NCBI GenBank assembly: GCA_002298125.1
Contig: DBMJ01000004.1
Location: forward strand, 47,211-111,210
Source of the DNA: Clostridium sp. UBA701
GTDB taxonomy: Bacteria; Bacillota; Clostridia; Clostridiales; Clostridiaceae
Reading direction: 5' to 3'
Length of the DNA: 64,000 nt
Positions 45,788 to 54,969 of the stretch are shown here, piece by piece. The number at the start of each line of letters is the position of its first letter. Position 1 is the first letter of the stretch. The notes under the pieces were generated by a model. It was not told the DNA's origin. It saw only the letters and a list, made by a program, of their open reading frames with translations, and searched no databases. The position numbers were made by a program, and so were the translations under genes.

Positions 45788-47008
45788 TTATACTTCTAGA
45801 AGTCTCTTTTCTCCGGATATCTCTTGAATGGGCTTAATATTTTGAGTGACCTCCATGGTTCCAATATAGCTGCCCTTCTCATCTCTTACTGCAAAGTAGC
45901 GTATATATACATAGGCTCCCCCCATCTTAATCCAAAAGTCCTCACTGTCCTTTTCTCCTGACTTGAAGTCCTCTAGCATCTTGTTTACTATATGCACACT
46001 GGCTGGTGGATGGCAGTTTTGCACGTTTCGTCCAAGCACTGCCTTTGTCCTTGGGAAAATTCGTTCCTTTGACTGAGAAAAATATTTCACTATATCGTCA
46101 CCGTCTATAAAGGTAATGTCTACAGGCAGCATATTTAAAATTGCATTTAGCTCTTTGAAGGAAAGCAGTCCTGTGCCAAACTTTACATAGCCCTTATGAT
46201 TATCCTCAAGTTGTTCTTCCTTTTTCTCAAGGTTCACTCTTTCAAGAATCCATTTTCCTGAAGGACCAGTTATACAGTAACCTATATCATCACTTTCTCT
46301 TTCTATGGCTATCCATTCGTCCTCCATAAGGGTTTCTGCAGCCATAGGAAATAGTATACTCTTCTCCTTAAAGATCATTTCCTTTATCTTCTTTAGTGTT
46401 TCACTGATTTGAAGGGACAATGTTTCTTTGTTTTCTCTCTTTATAAGCTTACCTCTGATGTCTTTTAACTGCCCTCTTATCTCGTCATCCACTCCCCACA
46501 TGACCTTTGGAGGAGCTGTAATTCCATATTTCTCAAGGAAGGGAAACAACAAATTTTCTTTCCTGCTATAATGCCTATCCAAATCCCAGAGTAGATTAAA
46601 ATCCTCTAAAAGCTTATTTATAATCCCTTCTGAAGCATCCTTCCCATACTCATTAAGATGAGGCTCCACACTTTCTTCTATATATTTTTCCACTGCCTCA
46701 TTTTCTAAAGTAAAGGTATTAAGCGGGTGTCCTGGTGTTTCTATAAAGGATTTTGGGGAGTGTATCTCCTCAATGGAACCCTTAAAAACTGCTGCATGAA
46801 CATCACATAATCTCTGAACCTCTTCTACAGCCATGCCTTCTCTTATAAGCTTCTGCTCCAGCTGAGAAATTTCAAAGGTGGATATATCCTTTATAAGCTC
46901 TTGAAATCTCTCTCTTACCTCTTCAACACTCTTCCCATTGTGAAGCTCCATAATAAGCTCCTTTAAGACCTTCTGTCTATACTCTCTGTTATTTATTTCT
47001 CCACTCAT
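45788..47008 (-). CDS. DUF438/hemerythrin/PAS protein
   Basis: A 406-residue cytoplasmic protein. Residues 1 to about 90 are DUF438 (ELHNGKSVEEVRERFQELI), about 95-250 a hemerythrin HHE domain (HPLNTFTLENEAVEKYIEE, DRHYSRKENLLFPFLEKYG), and about 285-400 a PAS domain (ITFIDGDDIVKYFSQS, RNVQNCHPPASV). Proteins of this layout bind di-iron and possibly heme and are thought to respond to NO or redox. It starts 23 nt after ric with GGAGGAG, so the two are one operon. Confidence 0.92.
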   Translation of the reverse strand: MSGEINNREYRQKVLKELIMELHNGKSVEEVRERFQELIKDISTFEISQLEQKLIREGMAVEEVQRLCDVHAAVFKGSIEEIHSPKSFIETPGHPLNTFTLENEAVEKYIEESVEPHLNEYGKDASEGIINKLLEDFNLLWDLDRHYSRKENLLFPFLEKYGITAPPKVMWGVDDEIRGQLKDIRGKLIKRENKETLSLQISETLKKIKEMIFKEKSILFPMAAETLMEDEWIAIERESDDIGYCITGPSGKWILERVNLEKKEEQLEDNHKGYVKFGTGLLSFKELNAILNMLPVDITFIDGDDIVKYFSQSKERIFPRTKAVLGRNVQNCHPPASVHIVNKMLEDFKSGEKDSEDFWIKMGGAYVYIRYFAVRDEKGSYIGTMEVTQNIKPIQEISGEKRLLEV

Positions 47009-47031
47009 TTCCTCTCCTCCTTTTATCGCTA

Positions 47032-47727
47032 TTAAAGCTTCTCAAATAATATATTGTTTTCAAGATGAATGTGATTAAATAAATCAAGCTCCAGCTCCTG
47101 CAGCTTATTATAGGTTAGAACAAAACTCTGGCACACATCTGCAGGTATTATATAATCTTTTGTTATATGTCTTAGCTCCTTTAGAACCTTTCCTGCTCCC
47201 TGGTGTTCATCCTCTATTTCCATTATCTTCACTAGCATTACTTCTCTTTCAGTATTGTCTTTTGTCATAGAGTACTTTGTAATAAGTGGAAATACCACCT
47301 GCTCCTCCTTGTCTAAGTGCTGCTCCAGTTCATTTTTTAGAGCTGTAAATAACTCATTCACTTTTATAAGCTCAGGATGGTTTTCTCCGTGTACTCTTAG
47401 TATTTTATCTGTGAGCATTTTTATGTGGGGAAGCTCCTCTCTAAGGTAACTATGATGTGTTTTTACAATGTAGTCCATAAGCTCTTCCTCTGTATATTTT
47501 AAGAAGTCCTTTTCCACTTTCACCTTTTCAAGACTTTCATCATAGCTGTCGTTTATTTCATCTATAATCCTCTGTTCATCAAGCCGCTCTTCTTTTATAG
47601 CCTGGCTTAAGAGTCTTCCTCCTCCACAGCAAAAATCAATGTTGTAATGTAAAAATATATTCATAGCTTCTGGGAATATTCCAGCAATTTCTCCAATAGT
47701 ATTGTTAGCTCCAAATTTTCTCTTCAT
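47032..47727 (-). CDS. ric: Iron-sulfur cluster repair di-iron protein (RIC/ScdA/YtfE)
   Basis: Repairs Fe-S clusters after nitric oxide or oxidative damage. The N-terminal ScdA_N domain has IGEIAGIFPEAMNIFLHYN and DFCCGGG (residues 31-37). The hemerythrin-like part holds the ligands YIVKTHHSYLREELPH, HGENHPEL, HLDKEEQVVFPLI, EDEHQG and FNHIHLENNILF. It has 231 residues. GGAGGT precedes ATG. It heads the operon with the DUF438 protein, behind a predicted Crp/Fnr-dependent promoter. Confidence 0.95.
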   Translation of the reverse strand: MKRKFGANNTIGEIAGIFPEAMNIFLHYNIDFCCGGGRLLSQAIKEERLDEQRIIDEINDSYDESLEKVKVEKDFLKYTEEELMDYIVKTHHSYLREELPHIKMLTDKILRVHGENHPELIKVNELFTALKNELEQHLDKEEQVVFPLITKYSMTKDNTEREVMLVKIMEIEDEHQGAGKVLKELRHITKDYIIPADVCQSFVLTYNKLQELELDLFNHIHLENNILFEKL

Positions 47728-47764
47728 AATTTTTACCTCCTAAATGTTTATATCTTATGTCTTT

Positions 47765-47807
47765 ATTGTATTGCTTAATTTATAACCTATCGGTGATTAT
47801 AATCACC
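47765..47807 (-). promoter_or_regulatory. Crp/Fnr-type box and promoter of ric
   Basis: GGTGATTATAATCACC at 47792-47807 is a perfect 16-bp palindrome of the Fnr type (TTGAT-N4-ATCAA class). TACAAT at 47770-47765 is a good -10. If transcription starts at 47758, seven bases after the -10, the box centre falls at -41.5, the class II activator position. The match of spacing is calculated by hand from the sequence. Confidence 0.75.
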
Positions 47808-47812
47808 AAAAT

Positions 47813-47859
47813 AAAAAAACTGCCTAAAATAAAAAACTGCCTAAAATAAAAGCAGTTTT
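47813..47859 (-). terminator. Terminator of cbiO with a duplicated arm
   Basis: On the minus strand AAAACTGC (47859-47852) can pair with GGCAGTTTTTT at 47841-47831 or with a second copy at 47824-47813. The 18-bp duplication gives two alternative terminators in a row. Confidence 0.7.
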
Positions 47860-47865
47860 GTAAAC

Positions 47866-48594
47866 TCATATAATATTGTTTTCTCTTAAAAATTCCTCAT
47901 CCTTTAAAATCTCTTCATAGCTTCCATCTCTTATTATGCTGTGGTCCTTTGAAAAAACTATAGCCCTCTTAAAAATGCCCTGTACATAGTCAAAGTCATG
48001 AGTGGAGCAGATTATGGTCTTCCCTGAATTATTAAGTGTGGTCATAAGCTCTCTTAAAAACCTCTTGGTCTTAGGGTCTAGTCCATTCATAGGCTCATCA
48101 AAGACTATGACCTCTGGGTTTAATACCAAAACTGAGGCTATGGCTACCTTTTTTTTCTCCCCTCCGCTTAAGTGGTAAGGCACTCTATGGGCGAGGTGTT
48201 CAATTTGCATAAGCTTTAAAATGTCTGTCACTCTTTCATGAACCTTGTCCTCTGTCATATCCATCTGTCTAGGTCCAAAGGCAATTTCATCGTAAACCGT
48301 AGTACAAAAAAGCTGAGTCTCTGAATTTTGAAATACAAAGCCTATGCTCTTATGAAACTTTTTTGAATTTGAAGGCTTTTGCAGAAAGCTTTGAGTTATT
48401 TCCGTATTCTTATATAAATACCTGCCTTCTTGGGCAAATATCAGTCCATTTATTAGCTTAAGCAAGGTAGATTTTCCACTGCCGTTAGGACCAATCAAGG
48501 CTACAGCCTCACCCTGGTAAATGGTAAGGCTTATATTTTTTAAGGCTTCAAGGTCCTCATTATAAGAAAAGGATAAATCCTTTAGTTCAATCAT
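47866..48594 (-). CDS. cbiO: ECF-type cobalt/nickel transporter ATPase
   Basis: The energising ATPase of a group I ECF importer. Walker A (GPNGSGKSTL, residues 36-45), Q-loop (FVFQNSETQLF), signature (LSGGEKKKV), Walker B (VIVFDEP) and the switch His (CSTHDF) are intact. It has 242 residues. Its ATG overlaps the cbiQ stop by 4 nt, so the two are translationally coupled. Confidence 0.94.
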   Translation of the reverse strand: MIELKDLSFSYNEDLEALKNISLTIYQGEAVALIGPNGSGKSTLLKLINGLIFAQEGRYLYKNTEITQSFLQKPSNSKKFHKSIGFVFQNSETQLFCTTVYDEIAFGPRQMDMTEDKVHERVTDILKLMQIEHLAHRVPYHLSGGEKKKVAIASVLVLNPEVIVFDEPMNGLDPKTKRFLRELMTTLNNSGKTIICSTHDFDYVQGIFKRAIVFSKDHSIIRDGSYEEILKDEEFLRENNII

Positions 48595-49385
48595 TTAATC
48601 ACGTCTTTCAAAAATAGTAATATGAAAAGTACATCTACAGCTAGCACCAGTAAATCCATTGCTTTTAATTTAAAGCCCTTAGGTGTTTTATAATGGCCTG
48701 TAAAGCCTCTGCATTCCATGGCACCCTGCATATCCTCTGCCATATCCACGGATTTAATAAATACTGTACCTATTATCCCTGACAGGGAGGCATTTTTATC
48801 TCTTCCTCTTCCTACTGACCTAAGCTTAAGTGCATAAAGCAGGTTAAGAGAAAGCTCACCCAGTATAAATATGTATTTTATAGTCACATCTATAACAAAT
48901 ATAAAAATGTCTGGTACAAAAAATACCTTCAATGCTGCCGTAATTTCATTCCATTTCATAAAGCAGGAGGAAATATTTACAGCTGCCACAGATATCAGTA
49001 TCTTAAGTAGTATTAAAAAGCTGTTATTTACATTTCCAAAATAGATTGATGGCAGCAAGATGATAATAGCAAATGCTGCAGCACCTAGACATCTTTTTAA
49101 TACAAGTAATATTTCATCACTTTTAAGCAGGCTTAAAATTAGCAGCATAGCAACTCCCCCAGAGTATAGGAAAATTACGCTTCTGCTTATGGCCACTAAA
49201 ATAATCATAAGCAGTGTGGAGGGCAGCATTATTATAGAACTAAACTTAATGCTTCCTCCCTTCATTTCTCTATGAAGGCTAAGCTTTCCTAGAACCTTTA
49301 GCATAGCTGAGATGCTTTTATCGATAAAGCCATCCTTGTAATCTTTAGATATATAATTATCACTTTTTAACAGCCATTCTGGCAT
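48591..49385 (-). CDS. cbiQ: ECF transporter transmembrane subunit
   Basis: Membrane coupling subunit (T component), 264 residues with about five helices. The cytoplasmic ALKLRSVGRGRD and GAMECRGFTG are the two Ala-Arg-Gly-type coupling motifs that grip the ATPase. It lies between cbiM and cbiO with short or overlapping gaps. GGAAG precedes ATG. Confidence 0.93.
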   Translation of the reverse strand: MPEWLLKSDNYISKDYKDGFIDKSISAMLKVLGKLSLHREMKGGSIKFSSIIMLPSTLLMIILVAISRSVIFLYSGGVAMLLILSLLKSDEILLVLKRCLGAAAFAIIILLPSIYFGNVNNSFLILLKILISVAAVNISSCFMKWNEITAALKVFFVPDIFIFVIDVTIKYIFILGELSLNLLYALKLRSVGRGRDKNASLSGIIGTVFIKSVDMAEDMQGAMECRGFTGHYKTPKGFKLKAMDLLVLAVDVLFILLFLKDVIK

Positions 49386-49409
49386 TTATAACTTCCTCCG
49401 TAAAGGTGA

Positions 49410-50396
49410 CTAAACCCTTTTAGTTTTTCTGCTAGACAACAACTTAAATATTATCAGAAGAATGGCCACTCCTGCAATAGCAGCTAGAATATATCCTACA
49501 GCTTCTGGTACTGCTTCTACAGCATAATCTGGTATAAGAGCGTTAAAACTAAAGCCTTCACTCATGCCCTTTGGAACATAGCCTAGTGCCTTTCCCCCGC
49601 TTACTACATTGCTTATCTCCTCATTGCCCCATTCTCCCCAGGCAGTGCCTGTTGCTAAAAGTCCAAGAGGGGTAAGTAATATCATTGATATAAGTAGTAT
49701 ATATAGAGGCTTTAACCTTATTTCCAGCCCTTCCACCAGGGTTCCAGGAGACACCTTTTTCACAAAGCCGTAAACTGCTGCAGTAACTACTCCTTCTACA
49801 ACTCCTGCTACCAATAGATGTGGCAGCAGCATTGCTGGAACTGCTATGGACAGTGGATAGGGACAGTACATAGGTAGTCCTTGAGCATCCTTAAACAGCA
49901 TAGGCTGCAGTCCAAATTCCACCGCGGTAAAAAGAGCCCCAAGATTTAGTGCTATATAGGCCGCTATAAAGATTGAAGCATATTCACCTTTTGATGACTT
50001 TATTACCTTTTTTAAGAATCTATAGATAAAGTAGCCTGCAAAGGGTATAACAAAGGCTATATTAAAGCAATTAGCTCCAATGGCTAAAATTCCTCCGTCT
50101 CCAAAGAGCAGTGCCTGAAGCAGTAGTGCGATAGAGATGGAAATGCAAGCAGCCTCAGGTCCTAATAATATGGCAAGAAGTGTTCCTCCAACTGCATGTC
50201 CTGTAGTTCCCCCTGGCAGTGGAATGTTAAACATCATGATTAAAAAGGAAAAAGCCGCACCTATGCCCATGAGAGGCATTTTTTTGCGAGTAATGGTGTT
50301 CTTTACTCTATTTACCACCTTAGTCCATATGGGAAGCATCACTGCCCCCATAGCAGCGCAGGTTGATGGGCTTAAATAATTATCAGGTATATGCAT
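49410..50396 (-). CDS. cbiM: ECF cobalt/nickel substrate-capture protein, CbiM with CbiN-like tail
   Basis: The substrate-binding S component. It begins MHIPDNYLSPSTCAAMGAV, where the N-terminal Met-His coordinates the metal. Seven or so helices follow, including GTTGHAVGGTLLA and GDGGILAIGANCFNIAF. The last 90 residues have a PDGLE/CbiN-like pattern with two helices, so M and N seem fused. I start at ATG 50396 because the N-terminal Met-His must be exposed and AAAGGGGG lies before it; the longer frame (to 50432) is rejected. Cobalt or nickel cannot be told apart. Confidence 0.92.
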   Translation of the reverse strand: MHIPDNYLSPSTCAAMGAVMLPIWTKVVNRVKNTITRKKMPLMGIGAAFSFLIMMFNIPLPGGTTGHAVGGTLLAILLGPEAACISISIALLLQALLFGDGGILAIGANCFNIAFVIPFAGYFIYRFLKKVIKSSKGEYASIFIAAYIALNLGALFTAVEFGLQPMLFKDAQGLPMYCPYPLSIAVPAMLLPHLLVAGVVEGVVTAAVYGFVKKVSPGTLVEGLEIRLKPLYILLISMILLTPLGLLATGTAWGEWGNEEISNVVSGGKALGYVPKGMSEGFSFNALIPDYAVEAVPEAVGYILAAIAGVAILLIIFKLLSSRKTKRV

Positions 50397-50421
50397 AGAA
50401 TTATCCCCCTTTTTTGTAAAT

Positions 50422-50496
50422 AAAAAAACCATAAAAGCTGATGCTTAAATGCAGCTATCAACCTTCGTGGTTATACATTTTTATTATGGTTTTTTA
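50422..50496 (-). terminator. Candidate attenuator hairpin in the cbiM leader
   Basis: On the minus strand AAAAAACCATAATAAAA pairs with TTTTATGGTTTTTT, and a T-rich tract follows just before the cbiM ribosome binding site. Two smaller hairpins lie inside, one of them AACC-ACGAA-GGTT. The position suggests transcription attenuation. Confidence 0.6.
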
Positions 50497-50576
50497 GTTA
50501 TAGTATATTTATGGAGACCTTCGTGATCGCCACAAATAGATTATAAGTCATTTTTGTCCTTCTGTAAACCTTCATA
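50497..50576 (-). promoter_or_regulatory. cbiMQO promoter and repeated CACGAAGGT elements
   Basis: TTTACA (50568-50563) and TATAAT (50545-50540) are separated by 17 bp; the start should be near 50533. The minus-strand 9-mer CACGAAGGT occurs at 50525-50517 and again at 50469-50461; TATGAAGGT at 50576-50568 overlaps the -35. The first transcribed copy forms GATC-ACGAA-GGTC. I do not recognise a known riboswitch. Confidence 0.55.
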
Positions 50577-50582
50577 GGATTG

Positions 50583-51698
50583 TTAAAAGGACCCTCTGCC
50601 CTGCTTATCTACCTTAACCTTTACCTTTATCTCTATAGTGGAATTGCATATTATATCATCCCAATCTACACCGCTTCTTCTTCCATACCTGGCAGCAGCA
50701 TAATACCCCAAGCCTAAAAGATCTTCACTGTATTCCTTCTGCATTTTTTCCACAAAGCCTTCACAATCCTTCTTTATGTTGTCTTCCATAGCTTTTTCAA
50801 AGGCATTCATTGCGTTTTTATTAGATATCATATCAAGCTGCAAGTTGTTTGATACTATATCTCCTTTAACATCCAGGCTTATTATAAATTTATACTTATC
50901 CTTCTCCCTGCTGCATTTCACCTTTTTTTTCACTACCGCGTCAAATTCTACAGCCTTTCCACTATGGTCCTTAATGGCAAAAATCCCCTTGCTTTTATTC
51001 TCGCTTAGCATGTTTAAATTTCTTGCCTCAGCCATGTCTAAAATTAGATTTAGCTTATCACCTTTAAAGCAAGCCACTCCAATGGTTTTTATTCCTTCCT
51101 CATAGGTGGTTATATAGGGCAGCACTGTGGTTCTTCCCTCTGATTCCATTTCATTATATATGCGATTTAAGCTGTAGTCACTGCTAAAAAAATTGTAGTT
51201 GTGGGAATCCTTTATCATATTTTCTACAAAGTCACTGGGGGACTTGTTTTCAATAAGCTTCTTTTCCAATACAGACCTAGCACTGTTCTTACATATCACC
51301 ATATTACCCCCATCATTTCTATCTGAATTACGGTAAAGAGTCTGTATAATATAATGTATACCGAGCTTTGCCTGGTCCTCACCTACAATAAATATTCTCT
51401 GCAAACCATTTAAGATTTTCTTATCAGTAACAGCCTCTTCCTCCTGCTGAGCTTTTCCAATAGTACTTCCCTCATTGGTGTAGCTGTCACTTCTTACACC
51501 CTCTGGACTGAAATCATAGATATTTTTAGTGATTTCTTTTAGGTTTATCTCTCCCTGAATTTTTACATCGTAGCCCTCTCCTACTGATATAGCTCTGTTT
51601 TCTAAGGGCTGCTCAGGGAACTTTGGAAAAAGAAGTATAATAAACACTATGCCAAACAACACATATAACCACTTATTTTTTTGAGGCTTTAGCAACAC
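50583..51698 (-). CDS. Ger(x)C family germination protein, second copy
   Basis: About 371 residues. The N-terminus has one hydrophobic helix (WLYVLFGIVFIILLF), then the GerC core, ending in the family's typical VKVDKQGRGSF. The usual lipobox Cys and the WD(R/K)xE start of mature GerC are absent; PKFPEQPLENR follows the helix instead. It should act on the spore inner membrane with the A and B proteins. The start is within the end of the preceding B gene; GTG 51698 is my choice, with AGGGG upstream, but 51704 and 51695 are also possible. Confidence 0.88.
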   Translation of the reverse strand: MLLKPQKNKWLYVLFGIVFIILLFPKFPEQPLENRAISVGEGYDVKIQGEINLKEITKNIYDFSPEGVRSDSYTNEGSTIGKAQQEEEAVTDKKILNGLQRIFIVGEDQAKLGIHYIIQTLYRNSDRNDGGNMVICKNSARSVLEKKLIENKSPSDFVENMIKDSHNYNFFSSDYSLNRIYNEMESEGRTTVLPYITTYEEGIKTIGVACFKGDKLNLILDMAEARNLNMLSENKSKGIFAIKDHSGKAVEFDAVVKKKVKCSREKDKYKFIISLDVKGDIVSNNLQLDMISNKNAMNAFEKAMEDNIKKDCEGFVEKMQKEYSEDLLGLGYYAAARYGRRSGVDWDDIICNSTIEIKVKVKVDKQGRGSF

Positions 51699-52776
51699 CC
51701 TCACCCCTTTTAAACCAAGAAAATATAAAAATTATAGTAAAGTATAGGCATATGCATAATGTGTATATAGGCATAATCTTATCTAGAAAAGCTCTCCTCA
51801 CTGTCTCGTTGGTAAGCTGCATTGCTAGTATTACACTTAAAGAATAAACTGCTATATTAATAGTATTTACTTTATTCTTACCAATTATATTTGACAGTGT
51901 AAATAAGCTTGCGAAGTGATAATTACTTATAGACTTAAGTGCAATAGTAACCCAAAGCATGGTAAAGATAAATCTGAAGGAATTTATAATTGGAATTTGG
52001 ATACTCTCAAACACAGAGACTACTGGCCAAGAGCTTTTTATAGCAGTTTCTGATCCCATATAATATATGGTTAAAAAGGTTACAATAGTGTACAAGCCAA
52101 AGGTTATGGCAATGGCTTTTATAAGTACACTGCCCACATTTTTTCTGCTTTCCATAAAGGGGTATAATATAAAGAACAGTTCCATGCCGCAATAAGAAAA
52201 CAAGGAGTCTTTGGTGCTTTTTACAATTTCTATTATGGGTGCCTGCATTATGGGCATTACATTGTAGTAGCTTCCCTTTCTAAAGGCTTCCAAGCATAGG
52301 ACAAACATTAGGATGCTTAAAAAGAAGGCTATCTGGTTTATCTTACCCAAGGTCTTTAAGCCTCTGGTTGCTGTATAGGCTGAAATGGTACAGGTGAGCA
52401 GTATTACCTTTATTGAAGGTAAGAAGGGAGTAGCATATAGCCTAAATAAATTGCTAAACCCCGATAGTACAGCAATAAGGTTTAGCATAAAAAAACCAAG
52501 AAAGCCCAGATTTAATAATCCTCCAAAAATAGGACCAAAGTAGTTCGTGCAAAGCACAAGAACATCCTTGTCACCCTGCCATTTGCATAGATAATAGCCT
52601 AACACCGCATAATAGAGGGGCAAAAAAGCTCCTAGCCCTGCAGCAATCCAGGCATCTTGATATACCTTTTGTGCTAGGACACCTGGTAACCCTAATATTC
52701 CGACGCCTACCATGGTACCTACTAGGATATAGGTTGTTTCGCTGACAGTTAGTGAATTTTTATTACCAAGCTCCAT
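51673..52776 (-). CDS. GerAB/ArcD/ProY family germination permease, second copy
   Basis: A 367-residue membrane protein with ten to eleven helices of the APC superfamily. ETTYILVGTMVGVGILGLP is the first helix, where germinant B subunits start. YCGMELFFILYPFME is the mid-protein stretch common to the family. It overlaps the preceding C gene by one base (TAATG). It is the second B subunit in this operon and could recognise a different germinant. Confidence 0.92.
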   Translation of the reverse strand: MELGNKNSLTVSETTYILVGTMVGVGILGLPGVLAQKVYQDAWIAAGLGAFLPLYYAVLGYYLCKWQGDKDVLVLCTNYFGPIFGGLLNLGFLGFFMLNLIAVLSGFSNLFRLYATPFLPSIKVILLTCTISAYTATRGLKTLGKINQIAFFLSILMFVLCLEAFRKGSYYNVMPIMQAPIIEIVKSTKDSLFSYCGMELFFILYPFMESRKNVGSVLIKAIAITFGLYTIVTFLTIYYMGSETAIKSSWPVVSVFESIQIPIINSFRFIFTMLWVTIALKSISNYHFASLFTLSNIIGKNKVNTINIAVYSLSVILAMQLTNETVRRAFLDKIMPIYTLCICLYFTIIFIFSWFKRGEGVAKASKK

Positions 52777-53882
52777 TAATAATCACCCCGCCCCTGCATA
52801 TCTATGCTCACTTGAACCTTAACTGTTATATTGGAATTTACCACTTCATTATTCCAATCCGCCTTATTAATTCTTCCGTATTTTGAAGCTGCCACACTAC
52901 CTAGCTCGATACAATCTACCTTATAGTCATTTTGCATTTTCCATATAAAGTCCATGCACTGTTTTTCTATTTTTAGTGCCAAATCCTCCTCCAGCTTCTT
53001 TTTGCTCTCAGGGTTCTTTCTAAGGTCATGCTTGTATTCGTCAGAGACAATGTCGCCATTAAACTTTAGGTTGATTACAAAGTTTAATTTATCTCCTTCT
53101 TTAGAACAATCCACCTTGCGCTTTACTGAACAGTTATAATCTGCATATTCACTGGTGGAAGCCTGAAATACAAAGGTTCCCTTTCCTGGCTTAGGTCTCA
53201 TAAGGTTTATAATTCTAGTGTCCTTCATGTCAAGCTTATCTATCATCTTGTCTTTATTAAAAATAGCCACCCCTGTTACCACTGGACCTTTTTCTCCCAT
53301 TTCAAGAAAGGGTAATATAGCACTTCTCCCCACTCCCTCAAGCTTTGAATATTCGTCAAAGAGCTTAAAATCGTTTGGGAAAAAATTATCCCTGTCAAGA
53401 CTCCTTATTATGCCTTCCACGTAATCACCAATGGAAGGATATCCTGTTATCTTATGCTTTAACATATCTATTGCCTTTCCGCTGCACACTGTTACATATC
53501 CAATATCGTTGACATAGGGATTTTTAAAAAGGATTTGTATTATATCTCTTATGCCATAGTGAGCTGCCTCCTCCCCAATTATATATACCTTTTCTACCCC
53601 AAGTAAGAATTTCGTATTTTGGGTTAGCTGCCTATCCTGTCTTGTCATGGCTATACTCGAAGCCTTACCTGTAAAAATTTTACTTAAGGTTTCTTTATTC
53701 TCTTGAAATATATACATGGAAATGGGAACGATATATTCCACCTCATCTCCATATCTTACAATGTCATAGCCTACAGCTGAGGATATAGATAGCTCTTCTA
53801 TGGGGACCTTATCAATTTTCGTTGCCAAGGTAATAATTGACAGTAATAATATATAAGCTAACAAAAATTTATTCTTATTCAT
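52776..53882 (-). CDS. Ger(x)C family germination protein, first copy
   Basis: 368 residues with an N-terminal hydrophobic helix (FLLAYILLLSIITLA), then a GerC core that ends VQVSIDMQGRGDY. As in the second copy, no lipobox Cys follows the helix (ATKIDKVPIEELSISS), so lipidation is unlikely. GAGGGG precedes ATG. It overlaps the upstream B gene by 8 nt and the downstream B gene by 1 nt. Confidence 0.9.
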   Translation of the reverse strand: MNKNKFLLAYILLLSIITLATKIDKVPIEELSISSAVGYDIVRYGDEVEYIVPISMYIFQENKETLSKIFTGKASSIAMTRQDRQLTQNTKFLLGVEKVYIIGEEAAHYGIRDIIQILFKNPYVNDIGYVTVCSGKAIDMLKHKITGYPSIGDYVEGIIRSLDRDNFFPNDFKLFDEYSKLEGVGRSAILPFLEMGEKGPVVTGVAIFNKDKMIDKLDMKDTRIINLMRPKPGKGTFVFQASTSEYADYNCSVKRKVDCSKEGDKLNFVINLKFNGDIVSDEYKHDLRKNPESKKKLEEDLALKIEKQCMDFIWKMQNDYKVDCIELGSVAASKYGRINKADWNNEVVNSNITVKVQVSIDMQGRGDY

Positions 53883-54969
53883 TAGTTCTACCCCTCTTTA
53901 AACCTATAGCAATTAATACTAGGGTTACATAAAGCACACCATAGCCTGTGATATATGGAACAAGCATATTAACTATGCTTCTCCTTATGGTTTCGTTATC
54001 TAAAAACATAGACAGTATTATGGCAATGGGATATATGAGTACAAATATCTTAAAGCTGTTCTTAATGTTAAAAGCCTTTACTATAACCTGTGCACAGTAA
54101 TGGTAGTTTATAGCAGCTGCTTTAAGCACTACTAGGTTCCAAATTACAAGCACTACCAATCTAAAGCTGTTTATTATAGGCAGTCTTATACTTTCCACAA
54201 TGTACACCGTAGACCACATGGTTTTCTTTAGTATTTCCGGGCTCAGATAGCATATCCCCGCAGCTGTGATATAAAGATAAAAAAAGCAGCAGCATAGCGA
54301 TGTCATTATCCCTGCACTTTTAATATCTTTATAGCTTTTAGCAAGGGGGAGAATTAAAAACAATACCTCTATACCGGTATATGAATATATGGTCTTTGTA
54401 GAAGCGAGACCAATTTTATAAAGGCCCGCCTCAAAAACTGGCTGTATATTTGTTATGCTCCCATATCTTGCTGCATATAAGGGTATTATTAAAATACCTC
54501 CTGCAATAAATAACACTATTTTAGATACCTCGCTTAAAATCCGCTCCTCCTTAACAGCGCAATAACCTGAAAGCAGTAAAAAAATACTGAAAAATCGCAG
54601 TGGGGATATGAAATCTACTATATATGCTCGAAGAAAGTTAACCACCCCAGAAATAGTAAATATTAAATAGCCTAAAAATACCAGAGCCATAATAAGATAA
54701 AGTATGGTTCCAAGCAGTTTTCCAAAGCAGCTTTTAGTGATATCAAGTATATCCTCCTTGGGCCTAAGCTTGCTGATGGCCGCAGCTGCAAAGGTTATAT
54801 AAAGGGGATAAAGCATACCAATTGCCACAGAGATCCAACCATCCTGATTAGCTATCTCTACCACATCATTTGGAACAGACAGGATTCCTATATCTATAAC
54901 AACCCCTGTCAGTATAAAAAATATTTGCCACTTAGTGAGATACTTAGCTGCATTGGCATTCATGGTCAT
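53875..54969 (-). CDS. GerAB/ArcD/ProY family germination permease, first copy
   Basis: 364 residues, about ten helices. IFFILTGVVIDIGILSVPND is the first helix, and YTGIEVLFLILPLAKSYKD is the matching middle segment. The B subunit is the presumed germinant-binding part of the receptor. AAGGAAG precedes ATG. Its start overlaps the A gene's stop by 4 nt. Confidence 0.92.
   Translation of the reverse strand: MTMNANAAKYLTKWQIFFILTGVVIDIGILSVPNDVVEIANQDGWISVAIGMLYPLYITFAAAAISKLRPKEDILDITKSCFGKLLGTILYLIMALVFLGYLIFTISGVVNFLRAYIVDFISPLRFFSIFLLLSGYCAVKEERILSEVSKIVLFIAGGILIIPLYAARYGSITNIQPVFEAGLYKIGLASTKTIYSYTGIEVLFLILPLAKSYKDIKSAGIMTSLCCCFFYLYITAAGICYLSPEILKKTMWSTVYIVESIRLPIINSFRLVVLVIWNLVVLKAAAINYHYCAQVIVKAFNIKNSFKIFVLIYPIAIILSMFLDNETIRRSIVNMLVPYITGYGVLYVTLVLIAIGLKRGRTNE

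Noticed and set aside
50418..50533. Guanidine-II (mini-ykkC) riboswitch, because of two hairpins with ACGA-like loops
   Set aside because: Guanidine-II loops are four-base ACGR; here both are five-base ACGAA, and the gene is a cobalt/nickel importer, not a guanidine exporter.
50418..50533. Cobalamin riboswitch before cbiM
   Set aside because: No B12-box-like sequence and the leader is too short.
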